From NCBI GenBank assembly GCA_024516035.1, contig CM044961.1, positions 18,233,374 to 18,297,373 on the forward strand: a stretch of DNA of 64,000 nucleotides, in the 5' to 3' direction. The notes under the pieces were generated by a model. The model searched no databases and was not told the DNA's origin. It saw nothing but the letters and a program-made list of their open reading frames with translations. This document shows positions 29,301 through 39,232 of this stretch, in pieces. Each line of letters opens with the position of its first letter. The stretch's first letter is position 1. The DNA comes from Bactericera cockerelli (lineage: Eukaryota; Arthropoda; Insecta; Hemiptera; Triozidae). A program made the position numbers and the translations under genes.

Positions 29301-32300
29301 TAGCCAAGAACAACAACAACAACAAAATGTGGAAATTTCGTATTTGCTTTCTCTTCATTTTTTTTTGTTCAAGTATTAGAACTCATTCAATTACTCATGA
29401 CCCATGCATTCAATTACTCACGACTCACTCGTTCAATTACAAACGACTCACTCGTTCAGTTTCTCACCACTCACTCGTTCAGTTTCTCACCATTCACTCG
29501 TTCAGTTTCTCACCATCACTCGTTCAGTTTCTCACCACTCACTCGTTCAGTTTCTCACCACTCACTCGTTCAGTTTCTCACCACTCACTCGTTCAGTTTC
29601 TCACCACTCACTCGTTCAGTTTCTCACCATTCACTCGTTCAGTTTCTCACCACTCACTCGTTCAGTTTCTCACCATTCACTCGTTCAGTTTCTCACCCTC
29701 ACTCGTTCAGTTTCTCACCACTCACTCGTTCAGTTTCTCACCACTCACTCGTTCAGTTTCTCACCACTCACTCGTTCAGTTACTCACGACTTACTCGTTC
29801 AATTATCACGACTCACTTGTTCAGCTCTGCAGCACGGAGGAGAACTTGCGACTCGTCTCCTCGTTCTTCTTGTTCAAGTATAGAACTCATTCAATTACTC
29901 ATGACTCATGCATTCAATTACTCACGACTCACTTGTTCAGTAACTCACGACTCACTCGTTCAGTTACTATCACGACTCACTCACCTGAAGAACTGCAGCT
30001 CAGTCTTGCACTTGTTCAGTCCTGCAGCACGGAGGAGAACTTGCGACTCGTCTCCTCGTTCTTCTTGTCGTAGTGGTCCAGACGGGTACTCACGACTCAC
30101 TTGTTCAGTTACTCACGACTCACTCGTTCAGTTACTCATGACTCACTCACCTGAAGAACTGCAGCTCAGTCTTGCACTTGTTCAGCTCCTGCAGCACGGA
30201 GGAGAACTTGCGACTCGTCTCCTCGTTCTTCTTGTCGTAGTCGTCTAGACGGGCCGCGTAGTCCACCACTGTCTTGGTCTGGTCGCCTAGCTTCACCTTG
30301 CACAGCTTCAGTTCCCGCTTCATCAGCGTCAGCTGAGAGCTGTACCTGTGGCCAGAGACGTGTTCATTTACTATGGTGGTCTTTAGGGCCAAATTATGAA
30401 ACTCTTTCACTAACTCAACGGCTTCTATCCTGTCTATTTTGAGTGTATCTCATATAGAGACGTGTTCATTTACTATAGGGTACCACCTGTGGTGGTCTTT
30501 AGGGCCAAATTATGAAACTCTTTCACAAACTCAAATAAAGCGGTGTTTAAAAAAAAAAAAAATTGGAAGGATAATTTGTCATGTCCAAGCTAGGTTTCGG
30601 ACCCGCGACCTCTGGAATCTCTGGATTCACACAGTGCCGCCTTTACCACTGGGCTACCGGAACAGACTGATACCGGACTGATACGGGTTTTTCCTGGTCC
30701 AACTCAGGCTGGATGATGTTAATATAAGTAGCTGGTTTGTGAGTTTCCAGCAAAGGGAGTGTAAAACCCCCGTCAAATATAACCTTGTAGCTAAAAGCGG
30801 TATTTAAAAAAAAAAAAAAAAAATTGAAAGGATAATTTGTCATGTCCACGCTAGGTTACGGACCCGCGACCTCTGGATTACCAGCAGAACCACAGGGACG
30901 ACGGGACTAGTTAGTTACCTCTTCATGCCCTGCTTGATCTTGTGGATCCTCTTCCTCAGGACCATGTTGGATTGGGGAGGGGAGCGGGGGGAGGGGGAGG
31001 GGAGCTCGAGACTGGACTCGAACCCGCAACCCCCCGCGTCCGAGCCGCAAGCTATCGAGTCCTTGGTGGAGGAGGGGAAGGGACCTGCGATGTCCATGAA
31101 GTCCGTACCTGGCGACACGGGCAGAGTCATATCATTGGTTTTTTTTTCAATTCAATTTTTTTTTTCAATTACTTTTTTATTTACAAAACATAACAATCAA
31201 CGAAATAAATAAAAATGAAATCAGATATTGTAAAAGTTAAAAAAAAGTTATCATATTTGTGTTAATCACTTTCGTGATATCACAACTACTCAAACTCGCT
31301 TTACTAAATCTACGCTGAAACCGGGACTTGAACCACCGACCTCCGGGTTACAAGTCCGCCGCCTTATCGATCAAGCTACTGAGGTCGGTGAAATCAGATA
31401 TTGTATGTAAAAATATAATAAAATTTCGTCAATTTGCTTTTTTAATTAAATAAAAAGTGTGATGTCTAGCCCACTGTGTCATAGCTAATAACATGTGTTG
31501 GGCTAGATCATGTATTAAGTGTCCTATAGTGACAAAACAGCTGTCATAAATTCGCCGATAGAAAGTCAAAGAGGCGTAAGTGACAAAAACTGAAAATCGA
31601 GATTATCACACAGGCATACTGCTATTGAAAGATACTCTTGGTAGCACGAACAGGCGTATGTGGTTTCTAAACCCTTGAGAAGATATTGATTTTTTATGTT
31701 TGGGCGTATGTGATATTTGCGGGAAAATTGTAGCATACATGTGGCTTATAAGTGTGCTCCTGAAAACTTTGATAAAATCACTTACGCCTAATTGACTTTC
31801 TAGCGGCGAATTGTTGTAATCACAATAATATTACTCAAACTATGTAGCGCCAGCGTCGATGGCATGTTGAATACACCGGTTCCTTTCAGAACACCGAAGT
31901 TAAGCGACATCCAGCGAGGTTAAGACTTGGATGGGTGGCCATTCAAATTCTAATTCTCGTGACGCTGGCTTTTCCCGGCCCCACTCAGGCTGGGTGAGGT
32001 CAATGTGAGTAGCAGGTTTGTGAGTTTCCTGCGAATGGAGGGTAAAACCCCCGTCGTGATATGACCATGGCAGTTGAAAGCGACGTTAAACCCCACTTAA
32101 AAAAAAAAAAAAAAAAAAAAAAACTATGTAGCTCTCTACTTACTTTTCCATACTTACAACTCGACAACGGACCTCTACATTATGAATGCTTCGTCTTATC
32201 AATCGAGCTACTGAATTCTGTGAGTGTTTCTTTTAAAGTTAAGTTCTCATATTCGTGTTAATCACTTTCGTGATATCACAACAACTCAAACTCGCTTTAC

Positions 32301-35300
32301 TAAATCTACGCTGAAACCGGGACTTGAACCACCGACCTCCAAATTACAAGTTCGCCGGCTTATTGATCAAGCTACTGAGGCCGGTTCCTCGGAGTGTTTC
32401 TATTATTTATCTACTATTTTGAGTAATTTCAAAATACAATACATACTAGGCACTCACTGAAGTAGGTAACAACATAAGACAGGGAGTCCCACCAATGTTG
32501 GACATAACTTTAGTGGGACACCCTGCATATTGGTTGAATGGAAGAGATTGCCATAGACAATAACCCCACCCTTTAGTTAGGACATCTGTAGCTATGTTGT
32601 TTATCTTTTTCTTGTTTATATTGTTCTCAATTTTGTATTTTAATGTTTATCGTTATTTGTTTGTACTAACATATGTCTTGTTAATCTTCTTTTACTCTGT
32701 CTTATCCCGGTCAAGCAGGGTCGACGTTGTTCAACCTCATGGTTGAGGTTGATTGGTTTTGGCACATTTTTTTACGGCTGGATGCCCTTCCTAACGCCAA
32801 CGATTCTCTTTGATTTAACGTCCTGGATTAGGACGGGGGTTTTACACTCCATTCGCTGGGAATCGTACCAGCTACCCACAGCTAAAGAATAATAATAATT
32901 GGTAATTACACAAGATGCTCATAATGAATGGCGCCAATTTTAAATATCTACTGAGATAAGGAGGGTTGGCGAAATTAGGACCATGGCGATAAATGGGCCA
33001 GGTACCTTATTTAGTAACAGGATAACATATACAAAGGTATTTTTCCTAAGGTAAAGCTTCTAAGAAGAAGAAGGTTACTCACTGAAGTAGGTAATCTCGG
33101 GCAGGGTAGGTTCGATCTTCTCCTTGAAGTATTCCATGGCCATGGTGGAGAGGTCAAAGAGTTCGTCAGTCACTTTGTAGGGGCGGGCTAGACGAGGCGT
33201 GGTCTTGATGTAAAGGAGGATGCGGTAGATCTCGTCCAGGATCTTCAAGAGAAAGGGTTGTTTCCATTAATACTTTACTGTCCGTATGAAATACTCAAAA
33301 AAAAAAAGAAAAAAACGTACCTAGTATTATTATTATTATTATAGTAAGCTTTACTAGGTAGAACAAAAAATATATACATATAGTAAAATAGAATGAAATT
33401 ATAAAGAAAAACAATAAGATAAAACAAAGATACAGGAAAAAAAAGAGAATGAAGTTAATGTCCTACCTAAAGGGCGGGGTTATTGCCTGTGGCAATCTCT
33501 TCCACACAACCAGCTTTCTAATATCACATTTTCGTTTCTCTCAACTCCAAGTGCTTAGTGAAAGAGATTAAAAATATCTAAAAACCTAAAGAAAGGTCAC
33601 AAGTTTTCAACTTGTGGAAGAGATTACCACAGGCAATAACCCCGCCCTTTAGGTAGGACATTGGCTTTATTCTCTTTTTTGTTCTTGTTTCTTTGTTCAA
33701 TCTATTTATTTTTTCTTTACAATTTCAGTGTATTTTACTGAATATATTTTACTTTGTCTTACCTAATAAAGCATAATAGAATAATAATAATATGTTTTTG
33801 TGTGTTCCATAGACTAGATATCAGATATTCTGAGCTTTGAAGTTTTTATGAACTGTCATGTAATACTAAAAATACCGTGTGCTCAGACCAAAAAATGGCC
33901 TGGCGCACTGCTGTGTACTTATATTTTAAATGATAACAGATTTCCCAGTGAATTGTAGAAAAAATTGATGGAATTTTTTCATTATAATAATTGTAGCTTA
34001 GGCCAAATGGCACATTAGTGACATTAGTCAAAATACACAGAAACATTATTATCATAATTACAGAAAACTGAATAGTTTAGCATTGTCCTACTTTAGTTAC
34101 ACGTGTGGATCATGAATATTGTAGACAAAAGAATGCTGTAATTATTGTAGTTCTATAGATTCTACCTGATGAAAATAAGAAGAGTATTCGGTCTGATTTT
34201 TTCTCATTAAGTTTTATTTCTCTTTAATTTTTTACTAGTTGAACGGTAATAAAAAATGAGGGTCACTATAATTTTACTTCACTTTTTTGAATAGAGAAAA
34301 TTACACCGCGACCGTCGGTTTTTATTGCCGTTCAACAAATGAAACTTAAAGAGGAATCAATTTGGGATGATACCTAGCAAGGAGGAAGAAAGATAACATG
34401 AGAAAAATAAATGCAGAGTTCAGAGAAATAGAAGGAAAGAGGAACAAAGGTGTTCTCAATATGATTATCATTTATTTATAGCTTTTCTATTTTGTATTTT
34501 TTTTTTTTTTTTTGTGGGGTTTTCTTCCTTTTGTAACCACGAACCAAATGGTGTTTATTAGGGATATTTACTAATCATCACAGGGTGGCGTCATCGTGAA
34601 CGATGGTAGCCAGACAGTGGAGGAATGACTCAGCACTTCTACCACTGTCTTTACAAGGAGGCTAATAATTGACAAGGGCCCCCAGAATCAAGCCAAAGCT
34701 GGTCTACTCCCTGTTATAGTCCCCCAGCCAGACTTTTTATTACAAGTAGAATAATTTTGTTATTTGCAATTCAGAGGGCAAAGTACGCAACATGATTGAG
34801 CAATTTCTAAAATAAATATGAGAAATTCTTCCTTTCCCCAGAAAAAAGAATATCTTCTCTATATTAAGAGTATATGGCCTCAGCAGATGGAAGTTTTATT
34901 TACATTACAAAAAGATCACCTAGAGAAATTAATCAAGTTAGGTATAATAACAGAAGAAATGATGACAGTATAATAAATATTGATTTTGTGTCAGAAACAT
35001 TTTCTTTGGTTAAAAAAAACGGTCAGATAATTGGTTCCATTTCTCTGCTCTCCATTTCTTGCCTTGGGATTCAAACAAGAGGGTTAACTATTGAATACAA
35101 AAGTTTACTATCGCGTGAGAGATTAACATTACTCAAAACAACTATACAAACAACTTTATTGTAAGGAAAATGAGAAAAAGTGCACAGAATTATAAGGGGA
35201 AGAGAAAAAGCTTACAACATGTTGGCATAATGATGTAAATCGTAAGTAGGTATGTATTTTGAAACTATGAACATTCTGTATGTAGGGCACTAAAGTTGCA

Positions 35301-38300
35301 ATAAACAACGTCATTAACTGCAATCTTAACCACCTATATTATTTGCAAACCATACTCAAGCTTTAATGGAAGTAAACAATTGGAAGATATTTATACCATG
35401 ACTAAAAAAGTATTCAAGATTTATACTTGGGCATTGAAGGTATTTCTGTTATTGAGTCTGTGGTAGATAATATCTCAACTTTACCCGACGCAAAAAGAGG
35501 CAAGAAAAAACCCACTGCAACCCACTGTTTAATTTTTTGTTATGTCATACACATCTTTTGTGCGGAATTTGTAGTAATCAAAAGGAAATAACAATAATTG
35601 TACTTATTAAACGGACGTTAAACGGATTCAGTACAAGCAGCTTTAACAAACCAAAAGAGTTGAGGTTCAGCAAGAAAATGTTGAAGTAGGAGTCACTGAA
35701 CCAACCAACCTCAACAATGAGGAAGAGACTGAAAACCTGAACAATGCTGACCCCAATTAGGTTTAGGAAAATGTTGTTGTTTATATGTAACCAGATTGGC
35801 TACAGCCGGGGGAGTGAGGGTCTGCAGACAATTAATATTGAAAAGTGCGATCAACCACCGTCAAAACTTGGACTGTTTTTTCTCAAGCCACTGAACCCTT
35901 GGGAAACTGCAAGCTAGTCTGACATGTTAGAGTTCGCAAGTCTATTCTCTGTTTATAGTTGTTTAGCGAGACACTGATGTTAGGGTCAGATCTGTCAGTC
36001 AGTGGTGAGTATGGATTTGAAGTGGATGTCTCTTATTCGGTTTAGTATTGTGGTTTAGTATAGCTCCATTGAATGAATGATTGGAGATATACTTTTTTTG
36101 TTAGGGAGAGAGAAAGAGGATGAAAAATGCTGACGCAGTTTTTAAGATTATTATTAATAATGAAGAACCAGCCTCCGTGGCGTAATGGTTGTGACTACTG
36201 CCAGTAGTCCAGAGATCCCGAGTTCGATCCCAAACACGTGAGGCTGGCATTTCCGGCCCTACCCAGGCTGGGTGAGGTTAATGTGGGTAGCTGGTACGAT
36301 TCCCAGCGAATGGAGGGTAACACCCCCGTCCAGATCAGGACGTTAAAATAAAATAGAATCGTTGGCGTTAGGAAGGGCATCCAGCCACAAAAAAAAAACA
36401 TGCTCCACCCTAACAACCTCAACCATGAGGTTGAACAATGCCGACCCCAAAAGCAACATAAGCTAATATGGGATAAAGGCAAGGGAGATATATATTAATA
36501 ATAAATTATTATGATATATGTTTGTATAGTAAAGAACATAAGAATTGCAACTCACCTCGCCGGCGAAGAAGCAGCAGTGTTGCCGCTCGATGTGCTTGCC
36601 GAAGCTCATCTGCAACAGAGCCAGGCGCATGTGCAGCATCTCCACAATGTCAGACTCGCAGGCGAGGGGGTGCTGGCGCCGCGCAGACTCCCGCCTCGGC
36701 ATCTTGGACTTGATGGCTTGGAACCGGGCCAGGATGGAGCTCTGCAGCCGGTTGAACGTGGTGCTCAGGATCGAGCCGCAGATGATGTTCATGCGGCGGT
36801 TTAGCTGCGGCACAATTCAATAATAACTAACCGAACGCGAAGCGAACTCACTAAGTGAATAGTTGTCTAGAAGAACCACCTATGTGTTTTTGGGCACTTT
36901 TCAGTAGGGCACTTTTCAGTAGGGTACTTTTAGTAATACTATTAATGCAGCACCCAAATGCTCTATTTTGACGAAAAAAGACGAATAAAAACGAGTAGGA
37001 ACAAAAATTTTGTATGCTGACTTCTCTAGTGATTCAAGACTTACACATAGGTTCCATTTTTGAAATGAAAAAAAAAATCGAAATTTTCACATAGTGTTGA
37101 TGTTTTAACTTGGGTACTGGATGATTTGACTTTGGTTTGTATGTCTCTTCCGCGATAACTCCCAATCTTGAAATTTAGTACACATTCATTAAGGTCCTAG
37201 AATTTTAAATATTGTTTTTGGACCGAATTAGGGTACCCAGGGGCTTTTTTTTTGGTGAGAAAATATAATTTGAAGAGTAAATGTTCGAGTTAAGAGACCC
37301 TTTAGTGAAAGCAAGATTCATGGCTAAAACAGATCAAACCACCTGACCTTCAGAGTGATGTTAATGTATGATTGTAGTTTGTACACTCAAAATAACAAAG
37401 ACAAAATCCACAGCTCCATATGCAATCTCATTTACATTACAAATCTAGTAATTTGATCAACATGATTTAAAGGATTCAGATTGTAATGAGTGGTACACAT
37501 CAGCTATAACACTTATAACAGATGCTTTTCAAATTAATACCTTTGCATATTTAATTGGACTTCCAGCCAAGGATAGCTTTCTTTATAAAACACAAAGCCT
37601 TGAGAGTATCATTGCAATACAATTTTACAAGTCAGTAACACAAACTTGTAATTTACAATTAATCAATTACAAATGTAATTTACAATGTAAATTTATACTG
37701 CCTTGAACAGTCTAAGTCCCATTATTGCCAGGAAATTATTTTGGTTGCATTATTATACAGGTTCCGCCAAAAAAGGAGCCACTCGAAATATCTAAAGATC
37801 AGATTAAATTTTTAAAAAATGATAAAACACATGTAACATTATATCGAGGGGAAAACCTTTTTTTACTAAGGATTTGATTATTTATCATTTCCAGGGGCCG
37901 CAGGAGGGTCAACTTTGAAATCTTAAAAGGAACCACACTATTTGTAATACATTTGTGAAAAGTAGTTGACATTAAGAGTATTTTAAGACAAGTTTGAGAT
38001 TTTTAATCAAATCAGGGTTGGAGATATCATACATTTTATTTCATAGGTATAAGAAAATATTTGTATTTTTATAAAAATTGTTAAAGACATGACTTTCTCT
38101 TTGAAATTATCAAATTTTCATGCCTTTTTGATACCATTAGCCCCTGGACATTTCCCCTCAATATTATAATGGTACAAATGTTTTAGCATTTTTTAAAAAA
38201 TTAATCCATTCTCCTGATATTTCGAGTGGCTCCTTTTTTATATGCTGACCCTGTATAGAAATTCTCAAATAAATTTGATGTTGGAATTTGCAAAATGAAC

Positions 38301-38667
38301 CAAGAATCCTCAGGCTGTCAGGATAACCAGACTGACCTTTCACCAGAAAAACCACTGCAAGGCTGGGCTGAAGAACTCACCAGGCGTAGGGACGAGATCG
38401 TTCGGAAGTCCAAGAAGAGTAGAATCTTCTCAAGGAGTTCGGTGGGAAACTGCATCAAATTGATGACCGTGCAGGAGGTCACTGGACCTCCCCCCATGGT
38501 CGCCACTGCAAGACTGAGGGCACTCACTGCATTGGGCAGTGGAGGGGGCAAGGAAGAGAGAGAGGAAGGTGGCACTATCACCGAGGTAAGGGAACTAGTG
38601 GAGGAGGGGGGAGACTTGTTGGCCGTGCTGTGAGGGGGAGAGCTTGCACATCCAGACCCGGAGGATC
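26349..38667 (-). CDS. FBXO28: F-box only protein 28-like (FBXO28), first exon missing
   Basis: Seven phase-compatible exons: 38667-38381, 36804-36556, 33242-33083, 31108-30919, 30345-30151, 27796-27603 and 26440-26349. Exon 38667 carries a Ser/Pro-rich stretch and then the F-box (FPTELLEKILLFLDFRTISS). The next exon carries MPRRESARRQHPLACESDIV and FGKHIERQHCCFFAGE. The exon at 33242 carries ILDEIYRILLYIKTTP and MAMEYFKEKI. The exon at 30345 is a coiled coil (LTLMKRELKLCKVKLGDQTK onward). The last two encode a basic and Ser-rich tail ending LTSTAR. The order F-box, PRRES block, DEIYR block, coiled coil and basic tail is that of FBXO28, a substrate-binding subunit of SCF ubiquitin ligases. 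The start codon exon is not seen; it should lie in or beyond the gap at 39133. Several introns hold copies of the exon edges. Confidence 0.9.
26440..26800. repeat. Minisatellite-like expansion at the last FBXO28 splice acceptor
   Basis: Units built on GCTGGAAATGAATGGGAGAG plus AAAGGAATAA recur about nine times, some preceded by GTCCTAGAAGTTGGC-type sequence that copies the start of the last exon. The real acceptor (reverse strand TTCATTTCCAG) is at 26441-26443. Several of the other units carry an equally good TTCATTTCCAG or TTCATTCCCAG. Confidence 0.75.
26905..27062 (-). mobile_element. SINE family C tail
   Basis: TTCAAACCTCATGGTTGAGG and GCCTTTCCTAACGCCA match the 3' part of the family C copy at 36170-36460 in reverse orientation. 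Confidence 0.6.
27767..28060. repeat. Duplicated acceptor region of the 27603-27796 exon, interrupted by a SINE
   Basis: CCTGGGGGTGGAGCATACTT...ATGAGAAATACTGCCAGAAT at 27767-27825 recurs at 27994-28055. The duplicate includes the first bases of the exon and its acceptor (reverse strand CTGGCAG/TATTTCTCAT). The family A SINE at 27842-28000 lies between the two copies. Confidence 0.7.
27842..28000 (-). mobile_element. tRNA-derived SINE family A
   Basis: Reverse orientation: GGGACTTGAACCACCGACCT, TACAAGTCCGCCGCCTTATC and the ATCACTGTCGTGATATCACA body. The tRNA head end is truncated against the duplicated exon-edge sequence. Confidence 0.7.
28185..28270 (-). mobile_element. tRNA-derived SINE head, family E
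   Basis: TGTCCCGGCCTGGATTCAAA and CTACTGAGCTACCGAACCAC give a tRNA-like body on the reverse strand. Family mates are at 30575-30660, 30835-30890 and 46780-46890. Confidence 0.6.
28429..28690. repeat. 130-bp tandem duplication
   Basis: The unit starting CTCTTAACAGCTGCATGATC and ending TGACATCTAGGATAAG(A/G)TTCATC is present twice, back to back (28429-28559 and 28560-28690), with about 90% identity by eye. It lies in an FBXO28 intron and is non-coding. Confidence 0.85.
29065..29325 (+). mobile_element. SINE family D
   Basis: GTCTGGCTGGGGGGACGTTA, ACCAACCCTTAC-type sequence and GATGGTTGATCGCACATAAA, ending in AGCCAAGAACAACAACAACA. It closely matches 40320-40590 and is reversed at 35775-35990. 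The (CAA)n end suggests a 3' tail. Confidence 0.7.
29397..29810. repeat. 23-bp minisatellite
   Basis: The unit ACTCACTCGTTCAGTTTCTCACC repeats about 15 times with small variants (CACCATTC, CACCCTC). Because 23 is not a multiple of three and no unit contains a stop, all three plus-strand frames stay open. That creates long false open frames of 159-283 residues. The unit resembles the edge of the adjacent FBXO28 exon. Confidence 0.9.
29818..30150 (-). repeat. Partial duplicates of FBXO28 coiled-coil exon end
   Basis: Exon sequence (CTGCAGCACGGAGGAGAACT, then TGCGACTCGTCTCCTCGTTC) that belongs to 30151-30345 recurs at 29825-29872 and at 29983-30080. The second copy also includes the donor (ACTCAC/CTGAAGAACTGCAG). 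They are separated by 23-bp-like repeats. Confidence 0.85.
30355..30540. repeat. Duplicated intron segment next to the coiled-coil exon
   Basis: GACGTGTTCATTTACTAT plus GGTGGTCTTTAGGGCCAAAT and TATGAAACTCTTTCAC occur at 30357-30410 and again at 30459-30530. The first copy abuts the acceptor of the exon at 30345. Confidence 0.8.
30570..30660 (-). mobile_element. tRNA-derived SINE head, family E
   Basis: Reverse strand GGTTTCGGACCCGCGACCTC in plus orientation indicates the B-box region. A second copy of the same head begins at 30830, after a SINE core. Confidence 0.6.
30688..30828 (+). mobile_element. SINE core with poly(A)
   Basis: CCAACTCAGGCTGGATGATG, TAGCTGGTTTGTGAGTTTCC, CCCCCGTCAAATATAACCTT and an A-run of 18 are the core and 3' end of the 5S-type SINE. 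The head is missing. Confidence 0.65.
31240..31392 (-). mobile_element. tRNA-derived SINE family A
   Basis: Near-complete reverse copy: TATCATATTTGTGTTAATCA, ATCACAACTACTCAAACTCG, GGGACTTGAACCACCGACCT and GATCAAGCTACTGAGGTCGG. Confidence 0.8.
31549..31812. mobile_element. MITE with inverted ends, 264 bp
   Basis: AATTCGCCGATAGAAAGTCA at the left matches the reverse complement of TGACTTTCTAGCGGCGAATT at the right, and both continue inward with GAGGCGTAAG/CTTACGCCTA. The inverted repeats are about 32 bases. The interior has two further GGCGTATGTG motifs and no frame. I cannot define a target duplication, so the superfamily is unknown. Confidence 0.7.
31849..32120 (+). mobile_element. Full-length 5S-rRNA-derived SINE with 12-bp target duplication
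   Basis: The head (GCCAGCGTCGATGGCATGTT, GAACACCGAAGTTAAGCGAC, TTAAGACTTGGATGGGTGGC) follows 5S rRNA along its length, including the internal promoter boxes. The core (CAGGCTGGGTGAGGTCAATG, GTGAGTTTCCTGCGAATGGA), GTCGTGATATGACCATGG and a GACGTTAAACCCC end with poly(A) follow. AAACTATGTAGC occurs exactly at 31837-31848 and 32121-32132. That proves target-primed retroposition and fixes the ends. Confidence 0.92.
32236..32386 (-). mobile_element. tRNA-derived SINE family A
   Basis: Reverse copy with TCATATTCGTGTTAATCACT, ACTTGAACCACCGACCTCCA and GATCAAGCTACTGAGGCCGG. It is inserted about 100 bases after the 5S-type SINE. Confidence 0.75.
32690..32885 (-). mobile_element. SINE family C, tail plus core
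   Basis: In plus orientation: TTCAACCTCATGGTTGAGGT, GGATGCCCTTCCTAACGCCA, CATTCGCTGGGAATCGTACC. Reversed, this is the core and 3' tail of the family at 36170. Confidence 0.7.
33340..33785. repeat. Inverted pair of LINE-like tails
   Basis: A minus copy (33340-33505, CCTAAAGGGCGGGGTTATTG) and a plus copy (33605-33785, CAATAACCCCGCCCTTTAGG) face each other across about 100 bases. A transcript of this FBXO28 intron could fold into a stem of over 60 base pairs. Confidence 0.75.
34575..34740 (-). mobile_element. SINE, variant of family D
   Basis: CATCGTGAACGATGGTAGCC, CTTCTACCACTGTCTTTACA and CTCCCTGTTATAGTCCCCCA match 53335-53480 in reverse. Confidence 0.6.
35775..35995 (-). mobile_element. SINE family D
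   Basis: Reverse and diverged copy of 29065-29325: AGTGCGATCAACCACCGTCA, GGGAAACTGCAAGCTAGTCT and CTCTGTTTATAGTTGTTTAG. Confidence 0.6.
36170..36460 (+). mobile_element. tRNA-derived SINE family C (full)
   Basis: The tRNA-like head (CAGCCTCCGTGGCGTAATGG, then CCCGAGTTCGATCCCAAAC) is followed by the same core as the 5S SINE (CCAGGCTGGGTGAGGTTAAT, CCCAGCGAATGGAGGGTAAC). A distinct tail follows (GGCGTTAGGAAGGGCATCCA, CTCAACCATGAGGTTGAACA). It is the cleanest copy of this family here. Confidence 0.85.
37758..38253. mobile_element. Mariner-type non-autonomous element, 496 bp, TA target site
   Basis: The left part CAGGTTCCGCCAAAAAAGGA, then GCCACTCGAAATATC, is inverted at the right as GATATTTCGAGTGGCTCCTT...GACCCTG. 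The imperfect inverted repeats extend about 95 bases each. TA flanks both ends (37756-37757 and 38254-38255). There is no transposase frame. It sits about 130 bases from the F-box exon of FBXO28. Confidence 0.75.
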
Positions 38668-39132
38668 CTGCGGGAAAAAATAATAAGTGTTAGATATATA
38701 GAGCAGAGTACCTACCAGTTCTTAAATGAAATAGACTGTCTCACCAGATCATTCTACAAGTAAATCAAGTTAAAAATTCAGACACATAAAATTGAAATTA
38801 AGCACTTTGATTACTTAATGGTAAAATGAAAGAAGTATACTTTAGGATGAACTCAGAAGTAAAAATTGCAGTTAACTGTAGTTCATTCGTCTAAATTTCT
38901 AAAAATGTATTGTACTTCCAGAACATTCACTAACACTTAACACTTGAATTTTCTTTTTTCTTTTACCAAGCTAAAAGTTCCATATACTTACCTACTATAT
39001 AATATTATATATTAAAAATTGCATAGTGAACAAAACCCTTTGTGCATTTTTTTTTTTTTTTTTTTCAAACACCCATGACTATATTTTAAAAAATGATCTT
39101 GAAAAGAACTAGATAAATAAAGAACTTTTTTT

Positions 39133-39232
39133 NNNNNNNNNNNNNNNNNNNNNNNNNNNNNNNNNNNNNNNNNNNNNNNNNNNNNNNNNNNNNNNNNNNN
39201 NNNNNNNNNNNNNNNNNNNNNNNNNNNNNNNN
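39133..39232. other. Assembly gap (100 N)
   Basis: Exactly 100 undetermined bases, the conventional size for a gap of unknown length. FBXO28 on the left and SLC25A10 on the right both lack their 5' exons at this point. Confidence 0.98.

Noticed and set aside
29397..29810. CRISPR-like array
   Set aside because: The units are contiguous with no unique spacers, and the context is eukaryotic.
29327..30248. Three long overlapping plus-strand open frames (159-283 residues) rich in Ser, Leu, Thr, His
   Set aside because: They are the three frames of a stop-free 23-bp minisatellite on the strand opposite FBXO28; all frames being open is an arithmetic effect of the unit length.
31849..31985. Functional 5S rRNA gene
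   Set aside because: Only partial 5S identity, followed by SINE core and poly(A), with a target-site duplication.
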